From contig OY987265.1 of NCBI GenBank assembly GCA_963920665.1, forward strand, positions 3,725,001 through 3,789,000: a stretch of DNA of 64,000 nt, read 5' to 3'. Below, in pieces: positions 1 to 12,267 of this stretch; position 1 is the first letter of the stretch, and each line of letters starts with the position of its first letter. The notes below the pieces were generated by a model that saw nothing but the letters and a program-made list of their open reading frames with translations, ran no database searches and was not told where the DNA came from. Origin of the DNA: Straminergon stramineum. Taxonomy: Eukaryota; Streptophyta; Bryopsida; Hypnales; Calliergonaceae. The translations under genes and the position numbers were made by a program.

Positions 1-2950
1 TAGAAGTATAGGGTCTTTTGGCACCCAAGTATGTCTCGAACAAGAAAAGAAGAATTTTGGGGACTTTTTTGGGGGGGTGGGGAGGCATGTTGAGAAAAAT
101 AACTACTTTTTTTAAAGAAAAATTTTCAATTAAAATAAACTGTTTTTAAATTTCAAATTGTGATTTAAATACCCCCACAAATTAATAGAGGGAGGGTCCT
201 TTGGCAACCTCTCTACCTTTGATTTAAAGTATTTGGACATCAATCTTTATCACAAACATATGAGTTTATAGTACCATTCAATAGTTACTCATCGTCCAAT
301 GCAAGGGACAATAGATATTTTTCATCCAACAATGTCAACCATAAAAAACTCATCTAAATCCATTCATCGCCATTCATCTTCTTTAGACTTAGTTATCTCA
401 ATATGGGTTTATGCTAAACCATGAACATAGGCATCTCATGGTAGAAAGTTTAAAAATTTCACAAGATTTTCTAAAAATGTATCACTGCTCATCACTGGTC
501 ACTCCCTACTCATATTGTAGCAACTCTTGTCTTCAATAACCCAATCAATTGCAAAATCATGATGATTTGATTTCAAAAACAATTCCTTTTCAATACTTTT
601 GGAAATTGAAGTTTCATCTCTCAAGGTTTTATAAAAACTATTCACACATGTAATCACAAATTGACATGCAAACATTCTTCAATCCACTATATAATCATGC
701 ATCTCATTCCCAAAATGTTAGTGTAGAAAGTTCGTTTCAAAGAAATACTTGTACAACTATTGTCTTGTGACATATACGAGGTTGTTGATTTTCCATAGCC
801 ATAACTTTTGCATTATTACTCCAAATGATTCAAGATTTCTAGAAATGGTATTCAAGACTATTTGACATCTTTTCTACGTATTAAAAATATTTTTCAAAAC
901 TATTTATTATTTCTAAACAACCCTTATTAGTATCACACTTGCCAATTTGATTTATTGTATTCCAATTTCTAGTTTAGAAAACCAAATTTGGATTTGGAAG
1001 CAACTTGTAGGGTTACACAAACTACCAAAGAGATTTCTACAATTAGCAATTTTTTTGTCTCTTAGAAGTGCTTGAAGTTCTCTTCTTTTATGAGAGTATA
1101 GGGATTAGTAAAATTTTATTTTATTAAAATGCATAGAATCTTTGAGAAGCCTTTTGAAAGTAGGAAACTATGGCCAATTGATATTTATTTATTTTAATTG
1201 TTTAAATCTCTAAAAATACAAGCATCTAAATCTGTTTTTTCTTGAAATTTTTGTTACCCTTATTTTTGTTTATAACTCTTGGAGAAAATTCTTTTGACAT
1301 GGATATTTTCAAATATATTATTTTTAATGATGTACTAATACTAAATGTTTTCTTTATTGCTTTTGAATCATTTCTTCCCAAAGTTCATAGTACTCCTTGC
1401 AATAGCCCGAATGCAACAAAATCAACAAGTGTTTGTTGGAATCATTCGGATGTAAAAAAACGGAAGTCAATGTTTGTGAATTTTATTCATAAGTACACCG
1501 TGTTGACTTGGGATATACAATAGAATGGGGTTTAATGACATGTGGTTGATTTAGCATTTTTCCATGCTTGAAATTGCATTTTTTTATATTTACATTAATG
1601 AACTATTTGTGGAGGTTTGTCCAATTCTTCAACTTTATCTTGGTAAACACTTGATAGGAAAGGTATTTTGGAAAGTAACTTAACTTGTGATCCTTCTTGT
1701 TTGGTGCTCTTTTTGCCTTAACTTTGAAAAGGGCTTTAGTTTTATTAGAATAACATGATATGAGGAATTGTGCAATTATAGAATGTGTCATTAGAGATGG
1801 TTGATTGTATGGCCATTCATTATGATTTGTGCAAAAGAATTACCTCCATTATTAATTGTAACTTATATTTTTAGATTGATTAATAATTGATATGATGCAC
1901 ATTTTTATAGTCATAATAGGCAAAAGCCGATTTTAAGAATTTAGACAAGGTAAATAAAAGTCGTAAAGGACTAGACTTTTTTTTTTAAGATTATCTAAAT
2001 TCTCTTATTTAAAAATACACACATACATACATAATTAAATATAGATTGTCATGACTTGTGTCACGAATACAGTTACATTTTTATCTAAAGTATTTCAACC
2101 TATCATCCCAAATGCTTTTCATGTAGTTCTATAAGACTTTGATTGACTATCCAATCCATATTTTCCTAAGTTCAATGTTCCATTGCAATTGGTGTGTGCT
2201 AGTACATACATAAATACACTTGTGTAATGTCTCCTAATAATGGTTAAAGGTTTCCAAGACCAACAATTGTTTTGCATTTAGGGATCCCTTCATCACCATA
2301 GTGTTGTCCCCTTAACTCTACTTGCTTCTATTTATATTGATCTTTTTCATTGTAGTTTTCATGTATTTGTGATGAACATCACAATCTTCAATTGAATTTC
2401 TTTGAATAAAATGCCCACTTCCTCATCTAATAATTTATTTTTCTCAAAAACTTCAAGTAATTCTCCATTATCTTCATAAAGATTTCCACATTGACTCCAA
2501 TTTTTATTTCTCCCCTTGCAAGTTCATAGAATTCTAAGTATTTTCTTCATTGCTTGAAATACTTTAAAAAATTCTCTTGAACAATCATAGAATTGTAGTT
2601 AGTATTTTAGAATGATGGACTCCAATATGCTATTGTTACCCTTAACAAATGTCTTGTTTTCATTTGATTTCATAACACATTGTGTACCTTTGCTTAGCAC
2701 CCCTCTCTCTCTCCATAGAGATCTACCATTTTCAAAATTGTAGGGTATCATGCAAACTAGGTTTAGGGATGTAGTGGATCTTCAAGTTGATATGGCAATC
2801 ATCAATGGGGTAGTTAGAATGCCAACACATTGCTTGCTACACAATCATGTGAATTGGGCAATTTGATACCAAAGTAGGACTTGTGAATCCAACCCTCTCC
2901 TCAATCATATTTCATTTTCTTCATTCTATTTAGGGTTTGAATTTAAGAGC

Positions 2951-3124
2951 ATGTTGTCTTCTGCTATTCATGTTGTTGATCTTGCACATAAGTTACTGAT
3001 TGCTTTCTTTGGCTTGAATGACGAAGTTGCTTGGGGAAATGGCAGAGTCAGCGAACAAATCCCCACAAGACCAATTGAGATGGTTATTATGGATACGGAT
3101 AATGGTATTCAAGGAATTAAATAA
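2951..3124 (+). pseudogene. Short coding-like ORF, unit 1 copy (57 codons)
   Basis: An ATG-initiated frame of 57 codons lies in a stretch less AT-rich than its surroundings, ending TAA at 3122-3124. The unit 2 copy at 16515-16703 keeps the frame open with a similar product. It starts MLSSAI and contains LNDEVAWGNGRV and PTRPIE. The two copies differ at several amino-acid-changing positions, so there is no clear sign of purifying selection. In unit 3 the matching place is occupied by a truncated TTAA element (42676). I do not recognise the protein. It may be an exon relic or a chance ORF. Confidence 0.3.
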
Positions 3125-3190
3125 TGTGAATGAACAGCATGAATTGGGGGGGCTGAATGAATTGTAATTTCAGTTTGACTCTCTTTAAAG

Positions 3191-3627
3191 TAAAACAGCC
3201 CATTACGGACCAAATGGGGGGTTTGCCCTCTTGTCATTTCTGAAATTTTCTACTTTTTTTTCCGGAGAAAGTCAAGTGACAGAAATGGTGAGAGCATTTG
3301 AAATTATATTTTTTTGACAAAGTGTGCATTTGTTATGAATTTTTTAAGTGTTCAGCCTATCACAGCCTGTAGACTACCCCAAAACCAACAAAAACTGATC
3401 CATCACACTCATCTTACTTACCTCTAATAGTCACAATATTTTCTAACACAGAAGACTTGGAAAAGGCACTTCTTGCAATGAACTAACACTAAAAAATTGA
3501 AAGTTCCTATTGTAGTCACTAATTTCTCCATTCCAGTTAGCTAAGACATTGAATGTGGCCCAAATCTCAAAAATTAAAAGAAAATTGTAATGGGCTCATT
3601 CATAGAGTTCCGTAATGGGCTGTTTTA
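3191..3627. mobile_element. MITE with TA target duplication (433-bp body)
   Basis: The inverted termini are AAACAGCCCATTACGG at 3193-3208 and its complement ending at 3625, flanked by TA on both sides. The paralogous site in unit 2 (16762-16763, 'gattaccatat') has one TA and no insert, which defines the ends. There is no coding capacity. The TA target suggests a Tc1/mariner-type non-autonomous element. Confidence 0.8.
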
Positions 3628-3765
3628 CCATATTTTCCATATGAGTGGAAGTGCAGAATGATGTTCAGATTTAGTGGACATGAGTTGGAACTTTTCAAGC
3701 TTGTGTGTTGGTGTTTTTTTCGTTTCTGTACAAAGGGGCCGGGGATGAATTTAAATCAGTCTATG

Positions 3766-4810
3766 ATAGGCAATCACTCATTGTAGACACCTAGGAAATG
3801 ATCTATTACAATCTTACATCAACTTATGACAAAAATAATTGCAAAACATGAGATTTGAGTTTATTAGGTTGAGTTAGTGACCACAATCAATGCCTTGGAT
3901 GATAGTGAAGGAGTTCTTGGTGATTGAAATAGGAACTTCCACCTTTTGGTGTAATTTCTTTACAAGAAGTAACTTTTGTATACCTTTTTGTCATGGCCTT
4001 GTTAGGAAATATTGGGCCCACTTTAGGTGGTATAATGACCATTATGGGTATAGTTTTTGGTGGTTATGGGGAAGTTTAGAGACTCTTTTGGATTAATTGG
4101 GTAACACACTTCAAAAATTTGTAACCAAAAAAATTCAATTGCTCTCTTTGTTTTTCAAATTTGTCTTTACATGGAAATACATTAAAAAATTTCAGTAACG
4201 TCAATATTAAGGCAAACCAGTCATTGCCTGTAATAGGCTAGTTTATTTTTCTACGGTTTTGGCTATAGAGAGAAGCCGATGGTAATGTGATGCATTATTT
4301 AGGGATTTACGCAGTAACTTGGTACCTTTGGTGATGTGGGCTTAGCTAAGTAACCCAACCTTTGATAGGCAAACCACCCATGAGAGGCACCTAGGGAATG
4401 ACCCATTAGAGTATGACATCAACTTGTGATAGACGTTTTCTAATAATTGAGATTAAGACTACATTAGATTGGTAAGTGGCCAAAATCAATGTCTTGGGGA
4501 TGATGGTGATAGAGTTATTAGTGATTGATTTAGAAACTTCTACCTTTTTAGTGGAAATTCATCACAAGAAATGATTTTTTTCATTTCTTCATGTTGTGGC
4601 CATGTTAGGAAATGTTGTAGCCATGTTAGAAAATATTGCAATTACTTTAGGTGGTAAGATGACATTTTGGATACAGTTTTTGTTGGTTTGGGGTTAGTCT
4701 AGAGACTCTTTTGGTCCAATTGGGAAACACACTTCAAAAATTCATAACAAATTTATACTTTGTCAAAAAATAAAATTTCAATTGCTCTCTTCATTTCTCA
4801 CATTTGTCTT
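3766..4810 (+). repeat. Diverged internal direct repeat within the unit
   Basis: 3766-4198 and 4368-4810 are imperfect direct repeats. Both contain 'gataggcaa', 'tcaatg(c/t)cttgg', 'gttaggaaat', 'ctttaggtggta' and 'agagactcttttgg', in that order. The same two-part arrangement occurs in unit 2 and partly at 51486-53765, so it predates the large duplication. TTAA at 4207-4210 between the two repeats is the empty site for the element at 17132. No gene is seen. Confidence 0.65.
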
Positions 4811-5544
4811 TGTATTGAAAAAATCATAATTTTTTGCTAATGGCAATAGGGCTCAAGGGTGCAGTAAGTGGTAGAAGTATCCATCTAGGAACAAACAAAT
4901 ATTGGGTGCCCCAAAAACATTGGAGCAAAAAAATTATAATTGGATTGATTATACAATAGTGTATGTAAAATGTCATTGGGTGTATCCTAAATACTATAGG
5001 GTGTTGAATAATGGGATGCATTAGGAAAAACTTAGACTTAGGACACACTCTTTTTTATTAATTTAGTGGGACATAATTCTCAATTATGGTTTTAGGGCTT
5101 GCTTTTAATCCCACATTTACACTACATTGTACTTTAATTCTAGATTCTTCAAGCTCTGCTAATTTAACTTGCAAATCAATGTTGGTTTGAGACTTAAATG
5201 AGGGTCATCAATTTATCACATATAATCTAAGTTGTATTTGGTTCGGACTTTCATTATGCCCAAATGAGTATGTGTTGTATTTACCCAAGAGCAACGCGAT
5301 GATAAACTACCTTATTAAGTATTTTAATTGGCCTCCAATTAATTTCTCATGAGGCTTAGGTTCATAACCACATCATATATATGAATTATTAAGATTCTTG
5401 ATCTAGCCATTGTATGTTTGAGGGGCCATATGAATTATTTCCCCTAGTTTGTGTGTAAGCATACTTAACCAAATAATCAAAATAATCCGAATGAGTCAAA
5501 TTTTCGTTGAAATCAATGGCTACAACAATTGAAATCATGCAAAA

Positions 5545-6134
5545 TTAACCCCTAAGCTCTTTGACCTTCACTTTTTGGACAAAGAACAAATTGAAACTCA
5601 AGTTTCATCCTAATTATTGCTTGCATAAAAGTCATCATAATTTGTAGAGATACCTTATCAAGTTGTTGTCCTATCCAATGATTGGATTTGGTGTTACTAG
5701 AGTATATATTTTTCTAAAATTACAAATGTGCAAGTATGTCAAGTGATTGACTAAGCCAAACTTGCACTAACTCTAGTTCAAAACTAGATTTGCGAAAATG
5801 AGGTCATAGATTTTATAAACACAATTTCTTTTATAAAAATCACTAGGTGAAGAGAACATCATTTCAAATCCCTACCAAAAAATTTTAACCAGAAAATGAT
5901 AATATTTTGCTTGTAATTGAATATCGAAGAAATTTTGAAATTTTCCTTTGAAAATTTACTAAACAAATATTGGTGAGAGCATTGGTGAATCTAACTGTAT
6001 GGATGGAATCTAGGACTCAAAATCTACAAGTTTTATTTGCATATCAATTCCAAAATATTCTTCCAAATAGTACTCTATAATGATTTTTCTCTAATCATCA
6101 ATTCTGAAGAGGATTACGGACATTTAGGGGATAA
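5545..6134. mobile_element. TTAA element, 590 bp (older, unit 1 copy)
   Basis: It starts TTAACCCCTAAGCTCTTTGA and ends catttaggggATAA, the right target TTAA having mutated to ATAA. The unit 2 counterpart at 24316-24750 keeps the right TTAA but has lost the left one. Unit 3 at 45120-45123 has a single TTAA and no insert, with flanks 'gtgaatTTAAagcc'. There is no ORF of note. Confidence 0.75.
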
Positions 6135-6641
6135 AGTCACATAATGTTTAAAATTCTATAAATTCTAAGTTATGTATTATAAAGTACCAAATATTCAAAG
6201 TAATTTTTATATGGTGAATTAAAGGTGGTACTATATTGACATTGATGGGATGCAAGGAACAAATGTGGAGAGGTCCATACCCTTGAGTCCATTGCTCTTC
6301 CTCAATCCTCAAAGGGTATGGGATAATTGGAAATAAGGTGGGAACTTGTTGCTTGAAGAAAAAATGCAGTATTCCTTTTCCGAAACAGAAATTTCTCAAT
6401 GACAGTATGTTTCATTCCTTTTATTTGTTCCATTGATTTGCTCTGTTAGTAATTGAATAGATAAAATGGAGAGGACTTGAAACAATAGTGCAACACGTAA
6501 GTATCCAGATCATTAGCGCAGACTTCATCTTTCACGAATGCTTGAGCTCAATCAAGCAGAATGATTCTGTAAGCTGAATTCACCTCACCATCGCTCTGAA
6601 GATTTCTGCAATTTCTATTGATTTTGGAACGCTTCCCTCCA

Positions 6642-7288
6642 TTAACCCCTAAATGCCCAAGGCCTTTTCTAAGCTTCTAGGAATTTGCTCTAAATTGAAC
6701 AAGACCCCAACATTCTGATAAGTTTGTATCAATTTTTTTGGAATTGTAAGTGAACAAATTCAGACTAGACATGTTAGAGATCACATAGGAAAATAAAACA
6801 CATCAATATCATTTATGGATTGAAAAATTATAATGTTTGATCATGAAGGTGTTAAAACTAGAAAAGTGATTTGAAGTCTTTCAATCCTCTTTTGACATGT
6901 GGAATCTAAAAAGTTGGTCACTAGAAAATTGGAGGCTAGAGGGCCAAACATGCATAATCCCAAACAATTTATAGCTTGGCAAAATCTACTACAAAACTTT
7001 TTTAAATGAATTTCTAATGTGATTTCTTATCAAAGATCTAGTGTATTTGACTCTCATTTCCAAGTGCCCTCAACACTATTGAAAGTCAAGATTGCAATGG
7101 ACACCCTTGCACAAAATCTTGAATAGAAAATTCACGATCAACCATTTCCAAAATCGGATTTGTGATGCTAAAACTAGACTTCAAAAAGAATTTTTCAAAA
7201 ATTTAAACTACTCAAAATATTTCGGTTGTATTTAACTTCAAAGTATTGACAACACCAAAATTGGGTACCTTGGGCATTTAGGGGTTAA
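6642..7288. mobile_element. TTAA element, 647 bp (unit 1 copy, upstream of ankyrin pseudogene A)
   Basis: The termini are long perfect inverted repeats including the target: TTAACCCCTAAATGCCCAAG at 6642-6661, with its complement ending at 7288. The same insertion is present in unit 2 (25259-25905). The related block at 59837-59840 has one TTAA with matching flanks ('ctccaTTAAgttt'), so this is a true empty site. It lies about 1 kb upstream of the ankyrin first exon. No transposase is encoded. Confidence 0.9.
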
Positions 7289-8295
7289 GTTAGATTAGAT
7301 ATAAAGAAATAACTGCTTCACGATTTCTTGCAGGAAGACTCACTGTCTGTAACCCCCAGCCCCTTTTTATAACATAAATGAACTGTCTGTACCCTTGTAC
7401 TGAGAATAGCCCTAGAGTAGGCTTTCGCTGTTGCCGGGTCACCAGCACAATCTCTCCCCTCGGATGGCTGCAAAGCAGCAAGTATCGCGCCAGAACAGTC
7501 AAACCCGATCCAAAAAAGTATACAAAACTGGAACAAACGGACAAACTATTAGTCCAACTCGTATTTGTTATCGTACTTAGTTAACATGTTCATGCAATAT
7601 CAATAAACATGGTTATACGGACCGCGCGGTAAGGAATGTGTCAAACCTGATCCAGGATTCCTAGCCTGTCAAATCTTGTCCATTGCACGTTAACCAGGTC
7701 AGACTAAAGGGGACATCGCAACTGGACAAGCCTCAGTGATTCCAGCTAGCAGTACTATATTCTGGCACTACTTTTTAATTCGTCGTGCTGTACAGTACTG
7801 CACTGTAGAGTTGAGCCAGTCTACCAATAAGCTAAGTGTGCGCTGCAAACGATCCTCTCGCAGCCTGGCTTGATCGCCTCACAACTTCGTTTGCATCTTC
7901 ACGTCGATGCGTCTCATCAGTTGGCAGCCTACTCTCAATCTGGTGTGCTTCAGATCGCTGAACGGAGGAGAGTACGCGACGCACAGGTTTAATTTGAAGC
8001 GACGGTGCGGTTTAGGGTGTGGTCAATGTACGCAAGTTTCTTGGAGTAAAGCTTCCTGAATCGATTGACACGATCGGGGATGCATATGTCCATGATCCTT
8101 TGTTTCCTTTCTTTAAGCAGACCGAGTTTGTGTCGTTCGTGAGGGCGGCAGATAATTTCGACCAGCGAACGCTCTGTTGTGTTGATTCTTCGCTTTCCTG
8201 CTGTAGCTGCTGGTCTGAGGCCGGCTTGTGCACGGACTTGTGGAGCTAGCGTCTTAAGCTTGTTTTATATTCTTGTGGGGCTTCTATCAGAACAA
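7289..8295 (+). promoter_or_regulatory. Putative upstream/5' leader region of ankyrin copy A
   Basis: This stretch is markedly less AT-rich than the surrounding repeats and well conserved with 25906-26915 upstream of copy B. That is what a promoter plus 5' leader would look like. A small ORF (8019-8249, containing ESIDTIGDAYVHDPLFP) is open in both copies and could be an upstream ORF or leader exon, but nothing proves translation. I cannot place a transcription start from sequence alone. The matching piece at 59840-59985 ends abruptly, so only units 1 and 2 retain this region. Confidence 0.4.
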
Positions 8296-10553
8296 ATGGA
8301 AGGCATTGTCGACACCAATCCGTTGCCCGCTGTTGAGGTAAGAATGACTGCCACTACTGGAATTTGAATGGACTTTGAAGGGTTTAGCAACGTCTTTTGC
8401 TCCATCATTAGTCACGGTACATGCTTGAGCAATTTTATTCAGCAAACGTGCTTGTTGTGGAACATGCTTGATCGAACTTGCAACGTTTTCCACCACGCAT
8501 GCTCCAAAATGTTGTTCATTAAATCGGACCATGTTCACTAGAAACGTTTAATGTGAACTTCGGAACCCCATCTGAGTGTTGTCAGCGAACGATGCTTCAA
8601 GCCGTTGGTTAAGGAGTCGTATTCTGACTTAATAGTGTGCTTGCAACTACGAACTTTCGCGTTCCATTCCTGGGCTGCAATTGTGCATTTTTCGGGTTAA
8701 GGTGCCCAGCATGCACGAATCAACAGACTGAATATACCGGCAAAAGTGGTTTGCAAGAACGGTGCTAGTGTTATAGCAAGTGCAGTGTCTGTTGGGATTT
8801 GTATGTTTGTTGAGTGAATCGGTGACGATTGCGTTTCCTTTGCAAGAGCCGCAGATCACTTCTGCTGCGACGACGGGGCCCGGATCTGCAGAGCCGACGG
8901 CCACCGACGGTAGTGGCGGAGGAGACGGAAGTGCAACATCTTGTCGATGGTCGCTGACGCAGGTGGACCAACTGCAGAATTTGGAGGACAATTGGAGAAG
9001 GGTTTTCGAATGGACTTGTGCGTTCGATTTATTTAGAGACATGGATCCTGATGCTTGTAGTCCCTGGTTTGCGGAAGTTGTGGCGCAATTACGAGATGAT
9101 CCTTGTTTGGATATCTGGGGATTAGAAGCTGACGCATCGCATATTCAAGAACTTGTGTCGGTGGTGAGGATGACATCCTTGGATGTGGCAATCTTGATGG
9201 GGGATCTCAAGATGGTTCAAAAGATCTTCGAAACAAGCCCTAATCCAAAGAAGTTAGCATGCGGATCGCCCATAGATCAAAAGATGTCTTCAATGTTTTT
9301 CTTTATGTGTCATTTCGTCAAGGAGACTGGCATTTTATATTCACCTCTTCACTTGGCCGTTGTGGGTGGGGATAGCCACATCGTGAATGTGCTTCTGGAG
9401 AAAGGTGTTGATGTGAATGCCAAAAATTGGTTGTCTCAATCGGCTTTAGATTTTGCTTGCAAGATGGGAAATGTCACCATGTTGCAACTACTTTTAGAAA
9501 AGGATAAAGAGAAGAAAACGCCCCTCCATGCAGCAGTGCGATATGGAGATGTTGACTTCATCAAAAAATTGCCTTCTCCAACAAATTTCAATGCTTTGGA
9601 CTCGAACAAAAGGACACCCATTGCATCACCTTGCAACAAATAATTTTTGTGATTTTGATGTCACAAAAACTATAGAATATCTTGTTGAAGACAAGGCATT
9701 TAACGTGAAAGCTTTGGATGTATGGGACCTCTCTGCCTTCTATGTGGCAGTTATTTGCTGCAATATACAACTAGTGATTGCACTTTTGGAATCCTTCAAA
9801 GACAGGATCCGAGTGAATGAAGAATGTGACAAAGAACTTGGACGTCCTATCCAAAATGCATTCGAAGGGGGAGACTCCTATGGGGATATTCAAAGAGCAC
9901 TCATGGAACGTGAGCTTGTCAAAGGCTACATGGAGAGGTTGTATAGAGATCGCCAAGTCTACGTGGATGCGGCCAATGCCATTCTCGTGGGTGCAGCTCT
10001 CATTGCTAGTGTTACCTTAGCTTCATGGTTACAACCGCCATTGAATTATACATCTTACTTTGGAGAAGGCGAGTCTTCAAGCTCTGTTACTACCCCTTCA
10101 ACTTCTAACCTCAATTACGTGGATGTTGAGCACAACATTGCACTCCGTGCATTTTGGGTCTTCAATGCCCTTTCCTTCTATTTTGCCATTGCAAGCGTTG
10201 TTTGTGGTGCTCGAAGTGTATTACCAAGGAGCCATTTATTTATCAAGAAAATTGTGGAGAAGCTTCGTATCAATCTTTTGATGACTTCAATCCTCTTGGC
10301 ATGTGCGGTGTTGTGTGTGACAATAGCATTTGCAATAGCTGGAACTATCGTATTGACACCATAGTTGAAGTATTAATGGTGTATGATAGTTCCAACATTA
10401 GTTGGAGGGATAGTGTGTATAGTTAGTTTAGTTTTTTTGTTTAAAAGTATGAGGGAAATTTACTCTGATGCAAGTGAGAATAGTAAAGTATTGGATGAGA
10501 GAGAAAAGTATTTGAGGGATAAAGGATATCTAATATGCCAAATATTCAATTAA
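8296..10553 (+). pseudogene. Ankyrin-repeat PGG-domain membrane protein, copy A (pseudogene)
   Basis: The intact family (plant ACD6/ITN1-like proteins) has cytosolic ankyrin repeats followed by a C-terminal PGG domain with about four membrane helices, and acts in defence or stress signalling at membranes. Exon 1 is 8296-8337 (MEGIVDTNPLPAVE, then GTAAGA). Exon 2 would start at 8846. Repeats are visible in the exon 2 translation (TSLDVAILMGD, SPLHLAVVGGD, TPLHAAVRYGD), followed by helices such as NAILVGAALIASVTLASWL. Four lesions separate it from copy B. The intron acceptor is AA instead of AG at 8844-8845. There is a one-base insertion near 9616-9620. There are in-frame stops at 10362-10364 (TAG) and 10374-10376 (TAA). 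The ORFs 8780-9643 and 9528-10364 are the two halves around the frameshift. The family call is strong; the biological role is inferred from the family. Confidence 0.85.
8843..8846 (+). other. Disrupted intron acceptor in copy A
   Basis: Copy B has a pyrimidine-rich tract and TTGCAG directly before GAGCCGCAG. Copy A reads TTGCAA before the same GAGCCG. The nearest AG is one base downstream, and using it would shift the frame. Either way, correct splicing of exon 1 to exon 2 is lost. Confidence 0.7.
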
Positions 10554-10560
10554 ATACGTA

Positions 10561-11178
10561 TGGGTAATTACAAGAAAGACCAGTCGTATTTTGCGTCACA
10601 ATTGGAGTCACCAAGTTGTCATTGGCCATAACTTTTGGAGCATTAGGCCTATGTACTTCAAATTTTTATTGAAGATGATGAATTTGGTAGGAATGAGATT
10701 CTTTCTTTTTCAGAAATTTTCAAATTGTCATTTTTCAATTCCATAAGAAAATTCTTAACAATTTAGTATATTGAATCATTCTCTACTTCTATCTACTTAC
10801 TATTTTTTTCTATATATTGTACAATTCCAAATGATTTGAATTATTTCAAGCATGTAGCCAACTTGCCACAAGGATTGAATCCCAAAACGCACATCCATTT
10901 TGGACATTTTTTCATACAAATGTGACCTTATGAAGAGCAGTTGCCCGGTTGTTTGCAAGGGTAAAATAAGGATTTCAATCAATTCAAACACTAATATCTT
11001 GTAATCTACATGGTGGAAATTTGTGAATTTTTTCCACATATTCTCAAACCAATTCACTACAAGATCCTATAGTTACATGTGTCTAAAATGTTTCTTTTCG
11101 AAAATTTGGTTCTTGTACTAGAAATGATAGTTTTGGAGTGTTTTGGGTGAAAACATAGTCAAAAACCTACACGGTTCA
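10561..11178 (+). mobile_element. 5'-truncated family A TTAA element with attached fold-back-related sequence
   Basis: From about 10715 to 11178 the sequence follows the right two-thirds of the ~950-bp family A elements (for example 17640-18087), ending 'gaaaacatagtcaaaaacc' with TTCA where TTAA is expected. The family's left part is missing. In its place, 10561-10714 resembles the outer part of the large fold-back arm at 30511 ('gggt(g/a)att(g/a)caagaaa'). The unit 2 counterpart is 29736-31727. Confidence 0.6.
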
Positions 11179-12020
11179 AGGATTAGAGGACATAGCACTC
11201 TTCATATTTTGTGAGTTGGAAGTCTAAAATGTGTATGAGAACTTTGTTTAGTTGTCAAAAGGACAAATTATCTTCATTTTTGGTTGTCAAGAATACCAAT
11301 TTCCCAATTCATTGGGGGTCATAAGTCGTAGTTACCCTAAACAATTGATTTCATTTCAAATTTTCAATTACAAAACAAAAAAATTCCAAAATTTTATAAT
11401 CTAACATAAAATTTCCAAATATATAGCTATGCCAATTTTGCACTCTAAAAGTTAGAAGTTAGTATTAATCAAGTCATGAACCAATCAACACATATCATTC
11501 ATAAATGCATTGGCTTCTCATACCACACTATATTCATGATTCACTTCTTCAAAGTTGATGGAATCAATTGCAATTCTCATTTCTACCTTTGAAGTTTGAA
11601 GATTCAAACTAGTTGCAATGATGACACTAAAAAAATGAATTGGTTTCAAAAATTGCTCACCATTGTAAGTGCAGTTTTTATGAACAACTTTTGTTATAGT
11701 GAATTTGATAATTTGGATATGATTATGAGTTAATTGGGAAGCCTCTTTCATTAGAGATCTAATATGATTTTGACTTGAAGTATGAGTTTGGAGCCTAGGG
11801 ACTACTTTAAGGAAGCTTGGCAAAGCCATGGAAACCTAAGAAGATGAAAAATAGATGGGCAAGGTAGCTAGTTGGTCTCATGCAATCACATGAGCCATCA
11901 CTTGATTTCAAATATTGAAATAAGTGAGCCACTACAACGCAAATGAAGAAAGTGTACCTTAACCTTAGAAGGACGGATTGGTCACTATAGAAAACATTTT
12001 TTTTAGTACCATGTGAATCA

Positions 12021-12267
12021 ACGGTGGTAGTATGTGAGCCCAAGAATGCGAGCTTGTGAGCATTGAGCCTACATTATAGGTACCTATAATATAGATACCA
12101 CACACTATAGAAGGTGTATGTATCATAAACACCTATAATATGGGTATTTATAACATATATACCCTATAATCATAGATGGTTTCTATAGTATATACACCTA
12201 TAACATAGGTGTGTAGTATTATAGGCTCATAGGCTCACACTCCTATGCTCACATAATAGGAACCCTC
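12021..12267. mobile_element. 247-bp element with 12-bp target duplication
   Basis: It is flanked by the direct repeat CCATGTGAATCA at 12009-12020 and 12268-12279. Unit 2 near 33925 has that sequence once and no insert ('gtaccatgtgaatcattt'). The ends carry imperfect inverted repeats around TATGTGAGC, and the interior is full of TATAGGTACCTATA-like palindromes. It is related to the element at 22292-22777. The long duplication recalls Mutator-like elements (9-11 bp), but the class is not certain. Confidence 0.75.

Noticed and set aside
6148..6399. 83-codon minus-strand ORF repeated at 24764-25015
   Set aside because: Near-identical only because the segment is duplicated; no protein family and no supporting signals.
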